From Dyadobacter sp. SG02 (lineage in GTDB: Bacteria > Bacteroidota > Bacteroidia > Cytophagales > Spirosomataceae), in NCBI RefSeq assembly GCF_900109045.1, contig NZ_FNYL01000004.1, positions 294,055 to 358,054 of the forward strand: a DNA stretch of 64,000 nt, read 5' to 3'. A program made the translations under genes and the position numbers. The first letter of the stretch is position 1. Each line of letters opens with the position of its first letter. Under the pieces are notes generated by a model, which was not told where the DNA came from, made no database searches, and saw nothing but the letters and a program-made list of their open reading frames with translations. Of this stretch, positions 7,905-17,415 are shown piece by piece.

Positions 7905-9572
7905 ATGAGTAACGAAACCATTATTTTCTCAATGTCGGGAGTTAACAAAATCATTCCTCCCAACAGACATATTATTAAAAACATTTATTTATCCTTTTTC
8001 TATGGTGCCAAAATAGGCGTCCTCGGTCTGAACGGCTCCGGTAAATCGACGCTCCTCCGGGTCATCGCCGGCATCGACAAAGACATTCAGGGTGAGGTAG
8101 TTTTCTCCCCGGGCTACTCCGTCGGAATGCTCGAACAGGAACCGAAACTCGATCCCAACAAGACCGTTCGCGAAGTTGTAGAAGAAGGTGTACAAGAAAT
8201 TGTAAATCTATTGAAAGAATTCGACGAGATCAATGAAGCGTTCGGTGCGGAAGACGCAGATTTCGACAAATTGCTGGAAAGACAAGGCGAAGTGCAGGAA
8301 AAACTCGACGCATCCGATGCATGGAACCTCGACAACCGCCTCGAAATCGCGATGGACGCACTACGTTGCCCGCCTTCGGACACCTTAATCTCGACACTTT
8401 CGGGTGGAGAAAAACGCCGGGTCGCGTTGTGCCGCCTCCTGCTGCGTCAGCCGGATGTACTTTTACTGGATGAACCTACCAACCACCTCGACGCCGAATC
8501 GGTACTCTGGCTCGAAGAACATTTGAGACAATATAAAGGAACCGTTATCGCCGTTACCCACGACCGCTATTTCCTCGACAACGTAGCCGGCTGGATCCTA
8601 GAACTCGACCGCGGCGAGGGTATTCCGTGGAAAGGCAACTATACATCCTGGCTGGAACAAAAGCAGGAGCGCCTGAAAAAAGAAGAAAAGACCGAGTCGA
8701 AACGCCAGAAAACATTGCAGCGGGAGTTGGAATGGGTTCGTTTGGCGCCAAAAGCACGCCAGGCCAAATCCAAGGCCAGGTTGGGGGCTTATGAACGATT
8801 ACTCAGCGAGGAAGGTAAAGAGAAAGAAGAGAAATTGGAAATCTTCATTCCTTCGGGCCCAAGGCTTGGGAACAAGGTGATCGAAGCACATAATGTATCG
8901 ATGGGCTTCGGCGACCGGCTGCTTTATGAAAACCTCAGCTTTGCATTGCCGCCAAATGGTATCGTAGGCATTATCGGGCCGAACGGCGCCGGTAAAACCA
9001 CCCTGTTTAAACTCATTACCGGCCAGCTGAAACCGCTGACGGGCCATTTCGATGTAGGTGAGACTGTGCAGCTCGCCTATGTGGACCAGGAACACGACAA
9101 CCTCGATCCTAACAAGACCGTATATCAAAGTGTTTCGGACGGCAACGACTGGATCATGCTCGGGGGCAAGCAGTCGAATGCGCGTGCGTACGTGAGCCGC
9201 TTCAACTTCGGCGGCGGCGACCAGGAGAAAAAGGTCGGAACGCTTTCCGGTGGTGAACGCAACCGCGTACACCTTGCGATGACGTTGAAGGAAGGTGGTA
9301 ATCTCCTCCTACTCGATGAGCCAACCAACGACCTGGACGTGAATACGCTTCGGGCGTTGGAAGAAGGCCTCGAAAACTTCGCTGGCTGTGCGGTGATCAT
9401 TTCCCACGACCGTTGGTTCCTCGACCGCGTCGCAACCCACATTCTGGCATTCGAAGGCGATTCGCAGGTTTACTGGTTTGAAGGAAACTTCTCCGAATAC
9501 GAAGAAAACCGTCGTAAAAGGCTCGGTACCGACGCCACTCCGACCCGGATCAAATACAAAAAGCTGGCATAG
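7905..9572 (+). CDS. ettA: ABC-F protein, energy-dependent translational throttle EttA
   Basis: A ribosome-associated ABC-F ATPase with no membrane segments, 555 residues, the same length as the E. coli protein. The first nucleotide-binding domain has Walker A GLNGSGKST (41-49), signature LSGGEKRRVALCR and Walker B LLLDEPTNHLD. A charged linker follows. The second domain has GPNGAGKTT, LSGGERNRVHLAM and LLLDEPTNDLD. The N-terminal block ending VNKIIPPNRHIIKNI is typical of EttA rather than Uup or other ABC-F groups. EttA gates the first elongation step by binding the ribosomal E site. A strong hairpin ends the transcript. Confidence 0.93.
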   Translation: MSNETIIFSMSGVNKIIPPNRHIIKNIYLSFFYGAKIGVLGLNGSGKSTLLRVIAGIDKDIQGEVVFSPGYSVGMLEQEPKLDPNKTVREVVEEGVQEIVNLLKEFDEINEAFGAEDADFDKLLERQGEVQEKLDASDAWNLDNRLEIAMDALRCPPSDTLISTLSGGEKRRVALCRLLLRQPDVLLLDEPTNHLDAESVLWLEEHLRQYKGTVIAVTHDRYFLDNVAGWILELDRGEGIPWKGNYTSWLEQKQERLKKEEKTESKRQKTLQRELEWVRLAPKARQAKSKARLGAYERLLSEEGKEKEEKLEIFIPSGPRLGNKVIEAHNVSMGFGDRLLYENLSFALPPNGIVGIIGPNGAGKTTLFKLITGQLKPLTGHFDVGETVQLAYVDQEHDNLDPNKTVYQSVSDGNDWIMLGGKQSNARAYVSRFNFGGGDQEKKVGTLSGGERNRVHLAMTLKEGGNLLLLDEPTNDLDVNTLRALEEGLENFAGCAVIISHDRWFLDRVATHILAFEGDSQVYWFEGNFSEYEENRRKRLGTDATPTRIKYKKLA

Positions 9573-9587
9573 TCTGTCCAACTTTAC

Positions 9588-9631
9588 CATTTAAAAAGTG
9601 CTTGCCTACACGGGCAGGCATTTTTTAAATG
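9588..9631 (+). terminator. Terminator after ettA
   Basis: A long imperfect stem (arms at 9588-9606 and 9612-9631) with a TTGCC...GGCAG core and a TTTTTT tract on the descending arm. Confidence 0.75.
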
Positions 9632-9747
9632 CGCACAGCAAAAATATCACCTTCGCGAAAGAAGCCGGGAAATAAGGAAGGAAACAGGACTTGCCCGAAG
9701 GCCAATTCTTGCTAACTTTCGAACGGAATCAGTTTTTAGAATTGTCA

Positions 9748-11130
9748 ATGAGTCAATCTTCATCTTTGCATAAAATACATTTCATTTCGATTGGCGGCAG
9801 CGTCATGCACAATCTGGCCATCGAACTACATTTAAAAGGATTCATTGTGACAGGATCGGATGATGAAATCTATGAGCCATCGTCCAGTCGCCTCGCACAA
9901 TATGACCTGCTTCCGCCTGTTACGGGATGGTTTCCGGAAAAAATCACTTCCGACCTGGAAGCTGTGATTCTCGGCATGCACGCCAGGCAGGATAACCCCG
10001 AGCTCGCGAAAGCGAAAGAGTTGGGGATCAAAGTGTATTCGTACCCTGAATATATTTTTGAGCAAAGCCAGGACAAACAACGCGTGGTAATCGCCGGTAG
10101 CCATGGAAAAACGACCATTACTTCGATGGTACTCCATGTTTTGAAATACAATAAAAGGAATTTCAACTACCTGGTCGGCGCGCAGATCGAGGGCTTCGAT
10201 AATATGGTGAAGCTTTCCGAGAATGCTCCGCTGATCGTGATCGAAGGCGATGAATACTTCACTTCTCCCATCGACCCGACACCGAAATTCATCCATTACC
10301 AGCCGCATATTGCGCTGATCAGCGGTATTGCATGGGACCATTTCAATGTATTCCCGACCTGGGAATCGTACGTGAAGCAGTTCGAACTGCTGGCAGATTC
10401 CCTGCCGAAAGCCGGTGCGATCATCTTTGACGAAACCGACGATATGCTGGATGTGATCGGACAAAAAGGCCGTCCGGATGTTACCAGCACTCCTTATAAT
10501 GTACATCCTCACCGGATCGAGGATAACCGGACGATACTGATCACCGCAGAGCAGGGTGAAGTTCCGGTACTTGTTTTCGGAAGCCACAATATGAAAAATA
10601 TCAGCGGCGCACGCGAGGTATGCGAGCGGCTGGGCATAACCGACGAGCAGTTTTACCAGGCTATCCGCACCTTCAAGGGCGCGTCGAAAAGGCTGGAATT
10701 GCTGGGAACAAATGAAACCGCGAACGTATACCGCGATTTCGCTCATGCGCCTTCGAAGGTGGAAGCGACGACCAATGCATTGAAAGAACAGTTCCCTAAC
10801 CGTACGCTGGTGGCCTGCGCGGAGCTGCATACATTCAGCAGCCTCAATAAAGGGTTTTTATCCCAATACCGCCGCAAGCTGAAAGCCGCCGATGTGGCAG
10901 TGGTATATTTCAATCCGTTGACTTTGGAACACAAACGGCTCGAAAGCCTCTCGGAAGAAGATATCAGAACGGCATTCAAGCGCGACGACCTGAAAGTATT
11001 TACCAATTCGGCCGAACTCGAAACATTTTTGAGATCGCTGAACTGGAAAGATGCGAACCTGCTGCTGATGAGCTCCGGCACATTCGGCGACATTGACCTT
11101 AAAAAACTGGCTGCGGATATTCTGGCATAA
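9748..11130 (+). CDS. mpl: Mur ligase family protein, Mpl-like murein-peptide ligase
   Basis: A cytoplasmic ATP-dependent amide ligase, 460 residues from the ATG at 9748. The Rossmann-like N-terminus reads KIHFISIGGSVMHNLA, and the P-loop GSHGKTTIT lies near residue 117. Mur ligase central and C-terminal domains follow (GDEYFTSPIDPTPKF, ISGIAWDHFNVFPTW, RDFAHAPSKVEATT). This arrangement matches Mpl, which joins recycled L-Ala-gamma-D-Glu-mesoDAP tripeptide to UDP-MurNAc. MurC is related, but GGSVMHNLA in place of MurC's GIGMSG-type loop favours Mpl. The frame is open 19 codons upstream of the chosen start. Confidence 0.82.
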   Translation: MSQSSSLHKIHFISIGGSVMHNLAIELHLKGFIVTGSDDEIYEPSSSRLAQYDLLPPVTGWFPEKITSDLEAVILGMHARQDNPELAKAKELGIKVYSYPEYIFEQSQDKQRVVIAGSHGKTTITSMVLHVLKYNKRNFNYLVGAQIEGFDNMVKLSENAPLIVIEGDEYFTSPIDPTPKFIHYQPHIALISGIAWDHFNVFPTWESYVKQFELLADSLPKAGAIIFDETDDMLDVIGQKGRPDVTSTPYNVHPHRIEDNRTILITAEQGEVPVLVFGSHNMKNISGAREVCERLGITDEQFYQAIRTFKGASKRLELLGTNETANVYRDFAHAPSKVEATTNALKEQFPNRTLVACAELHTFSSLNKGFLSQYRRKLKAADVAVVYFNPLTLEHKRLESLSEEDIRTAFKRDDLKVFTNSAELETFLRSLNWKDANLLLMSSGTFGDIDLKKLAADILA

Positions 11131-11173
11131 CCTGCCGGAATATGTTGCCTTCAAACCTATATCCGACCATCCG

Positions 11174-11770
11174 ATGCAATCCATAGTTGTATACTGCGGT
11201 TCAAATCCGGGAAAGAAAGCGCTGTATGCCGAAGCCGCCTACGAATTGGGTGTGGCATTGGCAAAGCAAAACATCAAACTCATTTACGGCGGCGGCAATA
11301 TGGGCCTCATGGGCCGCGTTGCCGATGGCGCGATAGACAATGCCGGTTTTGTGACGGGCATTATCCCTAATTTCCTGGCCAAGCTGGAAGTGGCGCACAA
11401 GACATTGTCGGAACTGCATTTCGTGGAAACGATGCACGAGCGCAAGGCCAAAATGGTATCCATGTCCGACGGCGTGATTGCATTACCCGGCGGCTACGGT
11501 ACTTTCGACGAACTTTTCGAAATCCTGACCTGGGCGCAGCTTCGCATATTCCACGGGCCGGTCGGGCTTTTGAACGTCAACGGATTTTACGATCTTTTGC
11601 TTTTGCAACTCGATAAAATGGTGGAGGAAGGCTTTTTACGGGCTGATAACCGCTCACTTTTGGTGGTTGCAGGAGATCCCGCAACGCTCCTTGAAAAAAT
11701 GGAAGCCTTCCGTTCGCAAAACGCGGAAAATAAGCCGTTGGACGGGTCGTTGTATGTAGATAAAAACTAG
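11174..11770 (+). CDS. LOG family protein (TIGR00730 type)
   Basis: A 198-residue cytoplasmic protein with the two lysine-decarboxylase-like / LOG motifs GGGNMGLMG and PGGYGTFDE. Characterised members release free cytokinin-type bases by cleaving nucleoside 5'-monophosphates (phosphoribohydrolase). In most bacteria the physiological substrate is unknown. The ATG at 11174, giving MQSIVVYCGSNPG, matches the usual family start, although the frame is open further upstream into mpl. It follows mpl by about 40 bp and is probably cotranscribed. Confidence 0.87.
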   Translation: MQSIVVYCGSNPGKKALYAEAAYELGVALAKQNIKLIYGGGNMGLMGRVADGAIDNAGFVTGIIPNFLAKLEVAHKTLSELHFVETMHERKAKMVSMSDGVIALPGGYGTFDELFEILTWAQLRIFHGPVGLLNVNGFYDLLLLQLDKMVEEGFLRADNRSLLVVAGDPATLLEKMEAFRSQNAENKPLDGSLYVDKN

Positions 11771-11786
11771 CCATCCTGTCAGAACA

Positions 11787-13364
11787 ATGCGTGCTTTCTG
11801 CCTATTAGCCATTACGGTCGCCACCTCCATTTGCGCCTACGCGCAGCTGGAAAATCTCGGAAAATCGGTCAATACCGAATACAACGAAATCAGTCCGATC
11901 ATTTCCCCCGACGGCAAAACGATCTATTTTTCCCGGGTAAGCCATCCGCAGAACACGCATGGGCCGAAAGGCAGCCAGGATATCTGGTTTTCGGAACTCA
12001 AAGCAGACAAATGGACGCCTGCACGAAGGCTTCCATCGCCGCTCAACAAAGAGGATTACAACAGCCTTTACAGCATTACCCCTGATGGTAACACCCTGTT
12101 GATAAAAGGAGCCTACAAAAACGGCGCCTACGAGACCCGGGGGTTTTCAACCAGTAAAAAAACAACAAGAGGCTGGTCCGCACCGGCCAAGCTGGATATT
12201 CCGGGTTATACCAAACTCAGCAAGGGCCAGTTCGACTGCGGATACCTTTCCAATGACGGTAAAACACTGGTCATGTCTTTCAGCGAGAAGAAAAACAGCA
12301 AAGTCGACGATTTGTATGTCAGTTTTAAACAAAAGGACGGAACCTGGTCGAAACCTTTGAACCTCGGTGCTGAAATCAACACGGAAGCTTTTACTGAAAC
12401 CACCCCGTTCCTCGCGCCCGATGGTGTGACGCTCTATTTTTCCAGCGACCGGAAAGGTGGACAAGGCAGTAACGACATTTATTACAGCAAGCGCATCGAC
12501 AAATCCTGGAAAAGATGGAGCAGGCCCGTCAACCTCGGCGCGGCCATCAATACCGACGGTTACGACGCCTACTACACCATTTCAGCATTGGGCGATTTCG
12601 CCTACATGGTTTCTTTCAAAGACACGGAAGGCAAAGGCGACATTGTCCGTTACAACCTGCAACCCAAACCTTCGGCGGACTCGACCGAGGCTCCGATAGC
12701 TGCCGTCGTACCTCCGTCTGACCCGGTGGTCATGATCAGTGGCAAAGTAATCGATTCCAAAACCGGCAAGCCTGTTGAGGCAACCATCATTTACGAAGAC
12801 CTTACCACAGGCGAGGAAGTAGGAACAGCCACAACAAACCCTACCACTGGCGAATACAAGCTTGTGCTGCCGTACGGCAACAAATACAGCTGGCGGGCCG
12901 TCGCGCCCAATTTCATCGCGGAAGGGGAAAATATCGACCTGACCGACTCCACCAGCAATGGTAACAAAGGCTTCAAAGAAATCGCCAACAAATCGCTGAA
13001 ACTGATCCCGATTGAAGAAGGCCAGATCGTGCGGCTTAACAATATCTTTTTTGCAACCGGAAAATCCACGCTCCGCGAGGAATCGTTCCCCGAGCTGAAC
13101 CGCATTGCCATTTCCATGGACGAGAACAAGACGCTCGCCATCGAGCTGGGCGGGCACACCGATAATACCGGTAGTGCCGAATTCAACATCGATCTTTCCC
13201 AAAAACGGGCCGACGCCGTTCGCGAATACCTGATCGGCAAAGGCATCGAACCCGATCGCATTGCCAGCAAGGGCTACGGCGAAACCAAGCCTGTCGCTAA
13301 AAATGACACACCCGAAGGCCAGCAACAGAACCGCCGCGTGGAATTCAAGATATTGAAGAAATAG
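11787..13364 (+). CDS. OmpA-family outer-membrane protein with PD40 repeats
   Basis: A 525-residue secreted protein. The signal peptide (MRAFCLLAITVATSICAYAQ) is followed by three or more PD40/TolB-like beta-propeller repeats of the pattern SPDGKTIYFSR (about residues 35-270), then a carboxypeptidase-regulatory-like domain (ISGKVIDSKTGKPVEATI, about 315-395). The C-terminal OmpA peptidoglycan-binding domain (about 415-525) carries GGHTDNTGS and NRRVEF. This domain set is common in Bacteroidota and anchors the outer membrane or T9SS-linked complexes to the wall. It starts 17 bp after the LOG gene, and its 3' end overlaps the convergent acyltransferase gene by 20 bp. Confidence 0.88.
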   Translation: MRAFCLLAITVATSICAYAQLENLGKSVNTEYNEISPIISPDGKTIYFSRVSHPQNTHGPKGSQDIWFSELKADKWTPARRLPSPLNKEDYNSLYSITPDGNTLLIKGAYKNGAYETRGFSTSKKTTRGWSAPAKLDIPGYTKLSKGQFDCGYLSNDGKTLVMSFSEKKNSKVDDLYVSFKQKDGTWSKPLNLGAEINTEAFTETTPFLAPDGVTLYFSSDRKGGQGSNDIYYSKRIDKSWKRWSRPVNLGAAINTDGYDAYYTISALGDFAYMVSFKDTEGKGDIVRYNLQPKPSADSTEAPIAAVVPPSDPVVMISGKVIDSKTGKPVEATIIYEDLTTGEEVGTATTNPTTGEYKLVLPYGNKYSWRAVAPNFIAEGENIDLTDSTSNGNKGFKEIANKSLKLIPIEEGQIVRLNNIFFATGKSTLREESFPELNRIAISMDENKTLAIELGGHTDNTGSAEFNIDLSQKRADAVREYLIGKGIEPDRIASKGYGETKPVAKNDTPEGQQQNRRVEFKILKK

Positions 13365-14541
13365 GCACCACCGGTTCGCTTTTCCGTCGCTTTACCACTT
13401 TCATTCCAAACAACACCCGCAGGACATTACTCCGTCGGATCAGGAAATGGTATGTCCCGAGGCAAATCACGAATGTGGCCACACATAGGTAAAGGAACTT
13501 CACAAACCAATGCACCGGTGCATTGATCAGCGGGTAAGCGAGGCAAATGATCACGGTCTGATGCAGGATGTAGAATGGGTACACCGCCTCGTTGGCATAT
13601 TTCAGAAATGGATTGGTGAATTGAAGATAGGTATACCCATACCCGAATATCGACAGCAGGATGCACCATGCATTAGTCGTCTTGATGATGTCATAAACAA
13701 GCCATTGCGTGGCATCCATATCTCTTTCTACGGTCCAATAGAATGCATACAGCGCAATGGTAAGCGTAATCCAAATGCCTAACGTCAGGCGCCGGTACTT
13801 TTGAAGCGTATCCCAAAAGCGTGTTTGCGTACAGAGCACGAAGCCGGTCACGAAAAGCGTAAAATCGTGGAAATGCTCATTCCAGTCCCGCACCAGATTA
13901 TGCGTGGTTGGAAAATGCTCGGCCAGCAGCACACTCCCACTAACATGCCAAAGGACCGGCAGGGCAATCAAAGCCCAGGGATTGGCGAAAAATGCGGCCA
14001 AACGCCGCGTAAAGCTGACATTACGCCGCACCAAAAGCAATAACGGAAGGCCCACCAGCGAATAGCAAAAGATATACACCAGGTACCACAAATGGTGCCA
14101 GCTGAAACTTCCCTGCGGATAGGGCACGAAATCGAATACGGTTTTGTAAAAATCCCCGTACCCGTAAGTCTGCCCTTGTGTAAGCCGTTCGAAAAAGATT
14201 TGCGGCGGCACGATCACGAACATCCCGAAAAGAAGCGGTATGAAAATACGTACGAAACGCTCTTTCAGGAAAGCAGCCGGCCCACGATTCCCCAATGCGA
14301 AATACACGCCCGCGCCTGAGATCATAAACAGCAGCGACATTCTCCATTGACTACTGAACCGCATCGGCCATTCGATGGCGTGTGTTACGACATTGTTTTT
14401 AATGTGCCAATCCCAATGATTGAAAAACATTCCGACGTGAAAGAATATCAGGATTCCGAATGCGATAACACGTAACCAGTCGAGATCGTACCGGCGGATA
14501 TTGGTGGCTGCGGGATGAAATTGGTCGGGCTTTGTTTCCAT
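13345..14541 (-). CDS. Membrane acyltransferase (acyltransferase 3 family)
   Basis: A 398-residue integral membrane protein with about ten hydrophobic segments. It begins YDLDWLRVIAFGILIFFHVGMF, the family N-terminus with the conserved histidine in transmembrane segment 1. An RMSLLFMISGAG block follows. Relatives transfer acyl or succinyl groups to surface polysaccharides or glucans (OpgC/OafA-like). The acceptor here is unknown. It lies downstream of the membrane AraC regulator on the same strand, about 90 bp away, so joint regulation is possible. Confidence 0.85.
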   Translation of the reverse strand: METKPDQFHPAATNIRRYDLDWLRVIAFGILIFFHVGMFFNHWDWHIKNNVVTHAIEWPMRFSSQWRMSLLFMISGAGVYFALGNRGPAAFLKERFVRIFIPLLFGMFVIVPPQIFFERLTQGQTYGYGDFYKTVFDFVPYPQGSFSWHHLWYLVYIFCYSLVGLPLLLLVRRNVSFTRRLAAFFANPWALIALPVLWHVSGSVLLAEHFPTTHNLVRDWNEHFHDFTLFVTGFVLCTQTRFWDTLQKYRRLTLGIWITLTIALYAFYWTVERDMDATQWLVYDIIKTTNAWCILLSIFGYGYTYLQFTNPFLKYANEAVYPFYILHQTVIICLAYPLINAPVHWFVKFLYLCVATFVICLGTYHFLIRRSNVLRVLFGMKVVKRRKSEPVVPISSIS

Positions 14542-14630
14542 GACAAATCGTTTTGAGTGATGCCCAAAACTAGGAACCGGGACAGGTATAAAACGACCGT
14601 TCTGATCCGTTCGAAGTTCTTCCCGATAAG

Positions 14631-15806
14631 TCAGAACTTCTGGCTAGCCTGCTTTTTGCGGTATTCGGAGGGTGTGGAGCCGGTTATTTTCCGGAAAGCC
14701 GTATTGAATGCAGATTTTGAATTATACCCGACCATCTGCCCGATCTCCTCGATTTTGATATATGCATTACCCTCGTCGGCCAGTAACCGCTGCGCTTCCT
14801 GAATGCGGTATGCGCCGAGAAAGTCGAAAAAGCTTTGCTTCAACTCCTCGTTGAGTATTTGAGACAAATGGTGGGTTGACACGCCAAGCCTTTTGGAAAG
14901 CAGCGGCAGGGAAAAACCGGGATCGAGAAATGGCTTTTCGGCCAGCATGACCGCTTGCAGCTTGCCCAGCGTCGCAGATTGTATTTCCTGGGTTAATGAA
15001 GATTTTTCGTATTTCCGGGCCGTCCGCTCGTTCGCCTCGTGGAAGAATAACGACCTTCTTAACACTGTAAAGCTGATAATATAGATGATCAGCGAGATGA
15101 ATGCGGCGATGATATGGTCGCCCAGATCGTGCCGGAAGGAAATCCGCACGATAAAGAAAACCAGTATTAGGAATGTCAGTTGCAAAGACATATCCCTGAA
15201 CCAGGTAAGCGAGCTTTTTTCACCCGTAAAAAACGGAATCCCACGTTCTTTGAATGCCCTGGCAAGAAACCAGAAACCTGCCACACTGTAAATGACCATA
15301 CTTGCGAACGTGAGGTCGTTGATATGCCATTTCGGGTAAAACATCCAGTCGCTGCCATATGCTGTGGCCGTAAGGCTTTCCAGTTCAGGGTGGAAAGAGC
15401 CAATGTTCGCATTGTATTTGAATGCCAGGCTTTGGGGGTATATGAGCACGCACATGTATGCGAGGTACACGACCGAAGGGAGGAAATGCAGCCATGCGCG
15501 CCTGGAAATGCGTTGGTTTATGCCTGTTTTAGTATATAAAAATGCGGTCGGGGCCATCAGCAGATTCAGCGGCTCGCTGAAATCGACCAACCATAGCACA
15601 CGGAACATGTAATTGGTATATCCTAACCAGACATCACTGATAATGACCGACATGGCCAGAATCAGTATTCCCAAAAACAGGTTGGCACGGTTGCTACCTT
15701 TTGCATGCGAAAGGAAAACATATGCCAGTATCAACCCCTGCACACAACCCAGCAGAATGAACAAGGAAAAAAGGTCGGTACGGATCGGAGGCGAAGCTGG
15801 GATCAT
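14631..15806 (-). CDS. AraC-family regulator with N-terminal membrane domain
   Basis: A 391-residue protein. About seven or eight hydrophobic segments fill residues 10-250 (LFILLGCVQGLILAYVFL, AFISLIIYIISFTVL). A cytoplasmic AraC/XylS helix-turn-helix domain covers about residues 285-385 (LLSKRLGVSTHHLSQILNE and IGQMVGYNSKSAFNTAFRKI, with TPSEYRKK at the end). Membrane-anchored AraC proteins of this design are frequent in Bacteroidota and are assumed to sense a membrane or extracellular signal. The nearby acyltransferase gene on the same strand is a candidate target, by position only. Confidence 0.9.
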   Translation of the reverse strand: MIPASPPIRTDLFSLFILLGCVQGLILAYVFLSHAKGSNRANLFLGILILAMSVIISDVWLGYTNYMFRVLWLVDFSEPLNLLMAPTAFLYTKTGINQRISRRAWLHFLPSVVYLAYMCVLIYPQSLAFKYNANIGSFHPELESLTATAYGSDWMFYPKWHINDLTFASMVIYSVAGFWFLARAFKERGIPFFTGEKSSLTWFRDMSLQLTFLILVFFIVRISFRHDLGDHIIAAFISLIIYIISFTVLRRSLFFHEANERTARKYEKSSLTQEIQSATLGKLQAVMLAEKPFLDPGFSLPLLSKRLGVSTHHLSQILNEELKQSFFDFLGAYRIQEAQRLLADEGNAYIKIEEIGQMVGYNSKSAFNTAFRKITGSTPSEYRKKQASQKF

Positions 15807-15881
15807 GTTGTTACATCTCGGATTCCAAATATACGAATTCGGAAATGTAATTGCGGGAAGTTACAACCTGGGAGCGGGCGT

Positions 15882-16493
15882 TCAGTAAAGTACAATCAGG
15901 AAAATAAATACCACCAGCCAGAGTGCGCCGGTAAAATGCCAGTAGCGTGTGAAGAGCCTGATACGCAGCCGGTTCGGCGGATTAACGCTGTAAACGAACG
16001 AATCCACATAACTCTTGTTCTTGATTGCTTTTCTGAATAAGTAGCTCAAATACAACACACCACCCATCATATGAAGGAGGTGCAGGCCGGTCAACAGGTA
16101 AATAAATCCCTCGGAAGTATTGACACCGCTGAAAACCCCGGAATTAACCATTTCCATCCATCCGCCTGTCTGCAACATGATGAAAATGAACCCGAGCAGG
16201 AGTGTTGCCCCCAGAAATACCCGGTAATGCAGGAAACGTTCATTGGTAAAAGCGAGGTTTGCCTCGTGAAGTGTGATGCTACTGAACAGAATGACCAGTG
16301 TACTCAGCCAGAACATATCCGGCAATGCCACGAGATGGGCCGTTTCTTTGTGGGCACGCAAGAGGAAAATGACGAAGATCGAGGTAAAAAGCACTGAGCT
16401 ACCTGCAACCCCTAACCAAAGCATAAAGCCAAGCGGCTCGCGACGTTTGGTGAAAGGATTTTCGGTTTGCTTAGTTGTGTGCTTCGGACTCAT
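15882..16493 (-). CDS. Cytochrome c oxidase subunit III
   Basis: A 203-residue inner-membrane protein with five hydrophobic segments, as in bacterial heme-copper oxidase subunit III. The conserved glutamate lies in LFSSITLHEANLAF, and the helix GLHLLHMMGGVLYLSYLF and the C-terminal YWHFTGALWLVVFIFL segment match the family. Subunits I and II are not adjacent, so this is an isolated copy. No alternative oxidase genes are visible nearby. The ATG at 16491-16493 is clear. Confidence 0.87.
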   Translation of the reverse strand: MSPKHTTKQTENPFTKRREPLGFMLWLGVAGSSVLFTSIFVIFLLRAHKETAHLVALPDMFWLSTLVILFSSITLHEANLAFTNERFLHYRVFLGATLLLGFIFIMLQTGGWMEMVNSGVFSGVNTSEGFIYLLTGLHLLHMMGGVLYLSYLFRKAIKNKSYVDSFVYSVNPPNRLRIRLFTRYWHFTGALWLVVFIFLIVLY

Positions 16494-16581
16494 CTCCCAA
16501 TCATTGATATCTTCGAAAAGCGCAATTCAAAGTGAATATAACGACTATTTTACACCTTAATACATAACCCGAAGGTTAAAT

Positions 16582-17391
16582 TTACTTAAGAAAACCCTGC
16601 CACACGCGAAATTCAGGGAAATGCTGTTTCACATTTTGTTCCTGCCCGAAAATGCCGAACAGCGTTGATCCCGAACCGCTCATGGCTGCGTACTCCGCAC
16701 CGAGGCCGTACAATTTTTCTTTTACTTCCCCCAAAAGAGGGTATTTTTCAAAGAGCGTTGCTTCAAAATCGTTCTGCACACGGCCTTTCCATTCTTTAAT
16801 AGGCTCCCGAAGTATATTACGTAAATTTTCGGTGCTTCGTTTCGCGACGACGCCGGAATATGCTTCAACGGTAGAGATATGGATTCCCGGATTCACGAGC
16901 GCAATCCATTTCCCTGCAATGTTAATATCTATTGTCTCGAACCGGTCGCCTTTTTCGAAGCAGTACATCGGCTTGTTGCGGACAAAAAAGGCGCAATCAC
17001 TGCCGATAAGTCTGGCATATTTCTCTTGATCATCCACGGAAATGTCCAGACCGAACAGCTGGTTCAGCGCTTTGATTGTAAAAGCAGCATCCGCCGACCC
17101 TCCGCCAAGCCCCGCGCCGATGGGAACTGTTTTCAATAAATGAATTTTGACCGGAGGCAGATTGTAATCCTTCCTGAGCAATTCATATGCTTTTGCACAA
17201 AGGTTGTCGCTTGCATTACCCGGGATAGCGATCCCGTCGGAATGAAACGAAAAAGTCTCCGCCAAAGTCACTTCCAAAGCATCCGACCAACCAACAGGGT
17301 AAAAACAGGACTCGATGTTATGAAACCCGTCCGGGCGCTTTTCGACGATATTTAAACCGATATTGATCTTGGCATTCGGAAATACTAGCAT
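16582..17391 (-). CDS. ispE: 4-diphosphocytidyl-2-C-methyl-D-erythritol kinase
   Basis: A GHMP-family kinase of the non-mevalonate (MEP) isoprenoid pathway. It phosphorylates the 2-OH of CDP-methylerythritol. The 269-residue length fits. N-terminal FPNAKINIGL carries the conserved lysine, the ATP loop PIGAGLGGGSADAAF lies at residues 90-104, and MSGSGSTLFGIF is the C-terminal GHMP motif. It lies downstream of the M28 peptidase gene on the same strand with a 24-bp gap, so the two may share a transcript, with no functional link apparent. Confidence 0.95.
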   Translation of the reverse strand: MLVFPNAKINIGLNIVEKRPDGFHNIESCFYPVGWSDALEVTLAETFSFHSDGIAIPGNASDNLCAKAYELLRKDYNLPPVKIHLLKTVPIGAGLGGGSADAAFTIKALNQLFGLDISVDDQEKYARLIGSDCAFFVRNKPMYCFEKGDRFETIDINIAGKWIALVNPGIHISTVEAYSGVVAKRSTENLRNILREPIKEWKGRVQNDFEATLFEKYPLLGEVKEKLYGLGAEYAAMSGSGSTLFGIFGQEQNVKQHFPEFRVWQGFLK

Positions 17392-17415
17392 TCTATTTTC
17401 AATTGCGGCTCATGG

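Noticed and set aside
9832..10830. A 332-codon minus-strand frame opposite mpl
   Set aside because: It is the shadow of a gene with clear Mur-ligase motifs; its translation has no family-like features.
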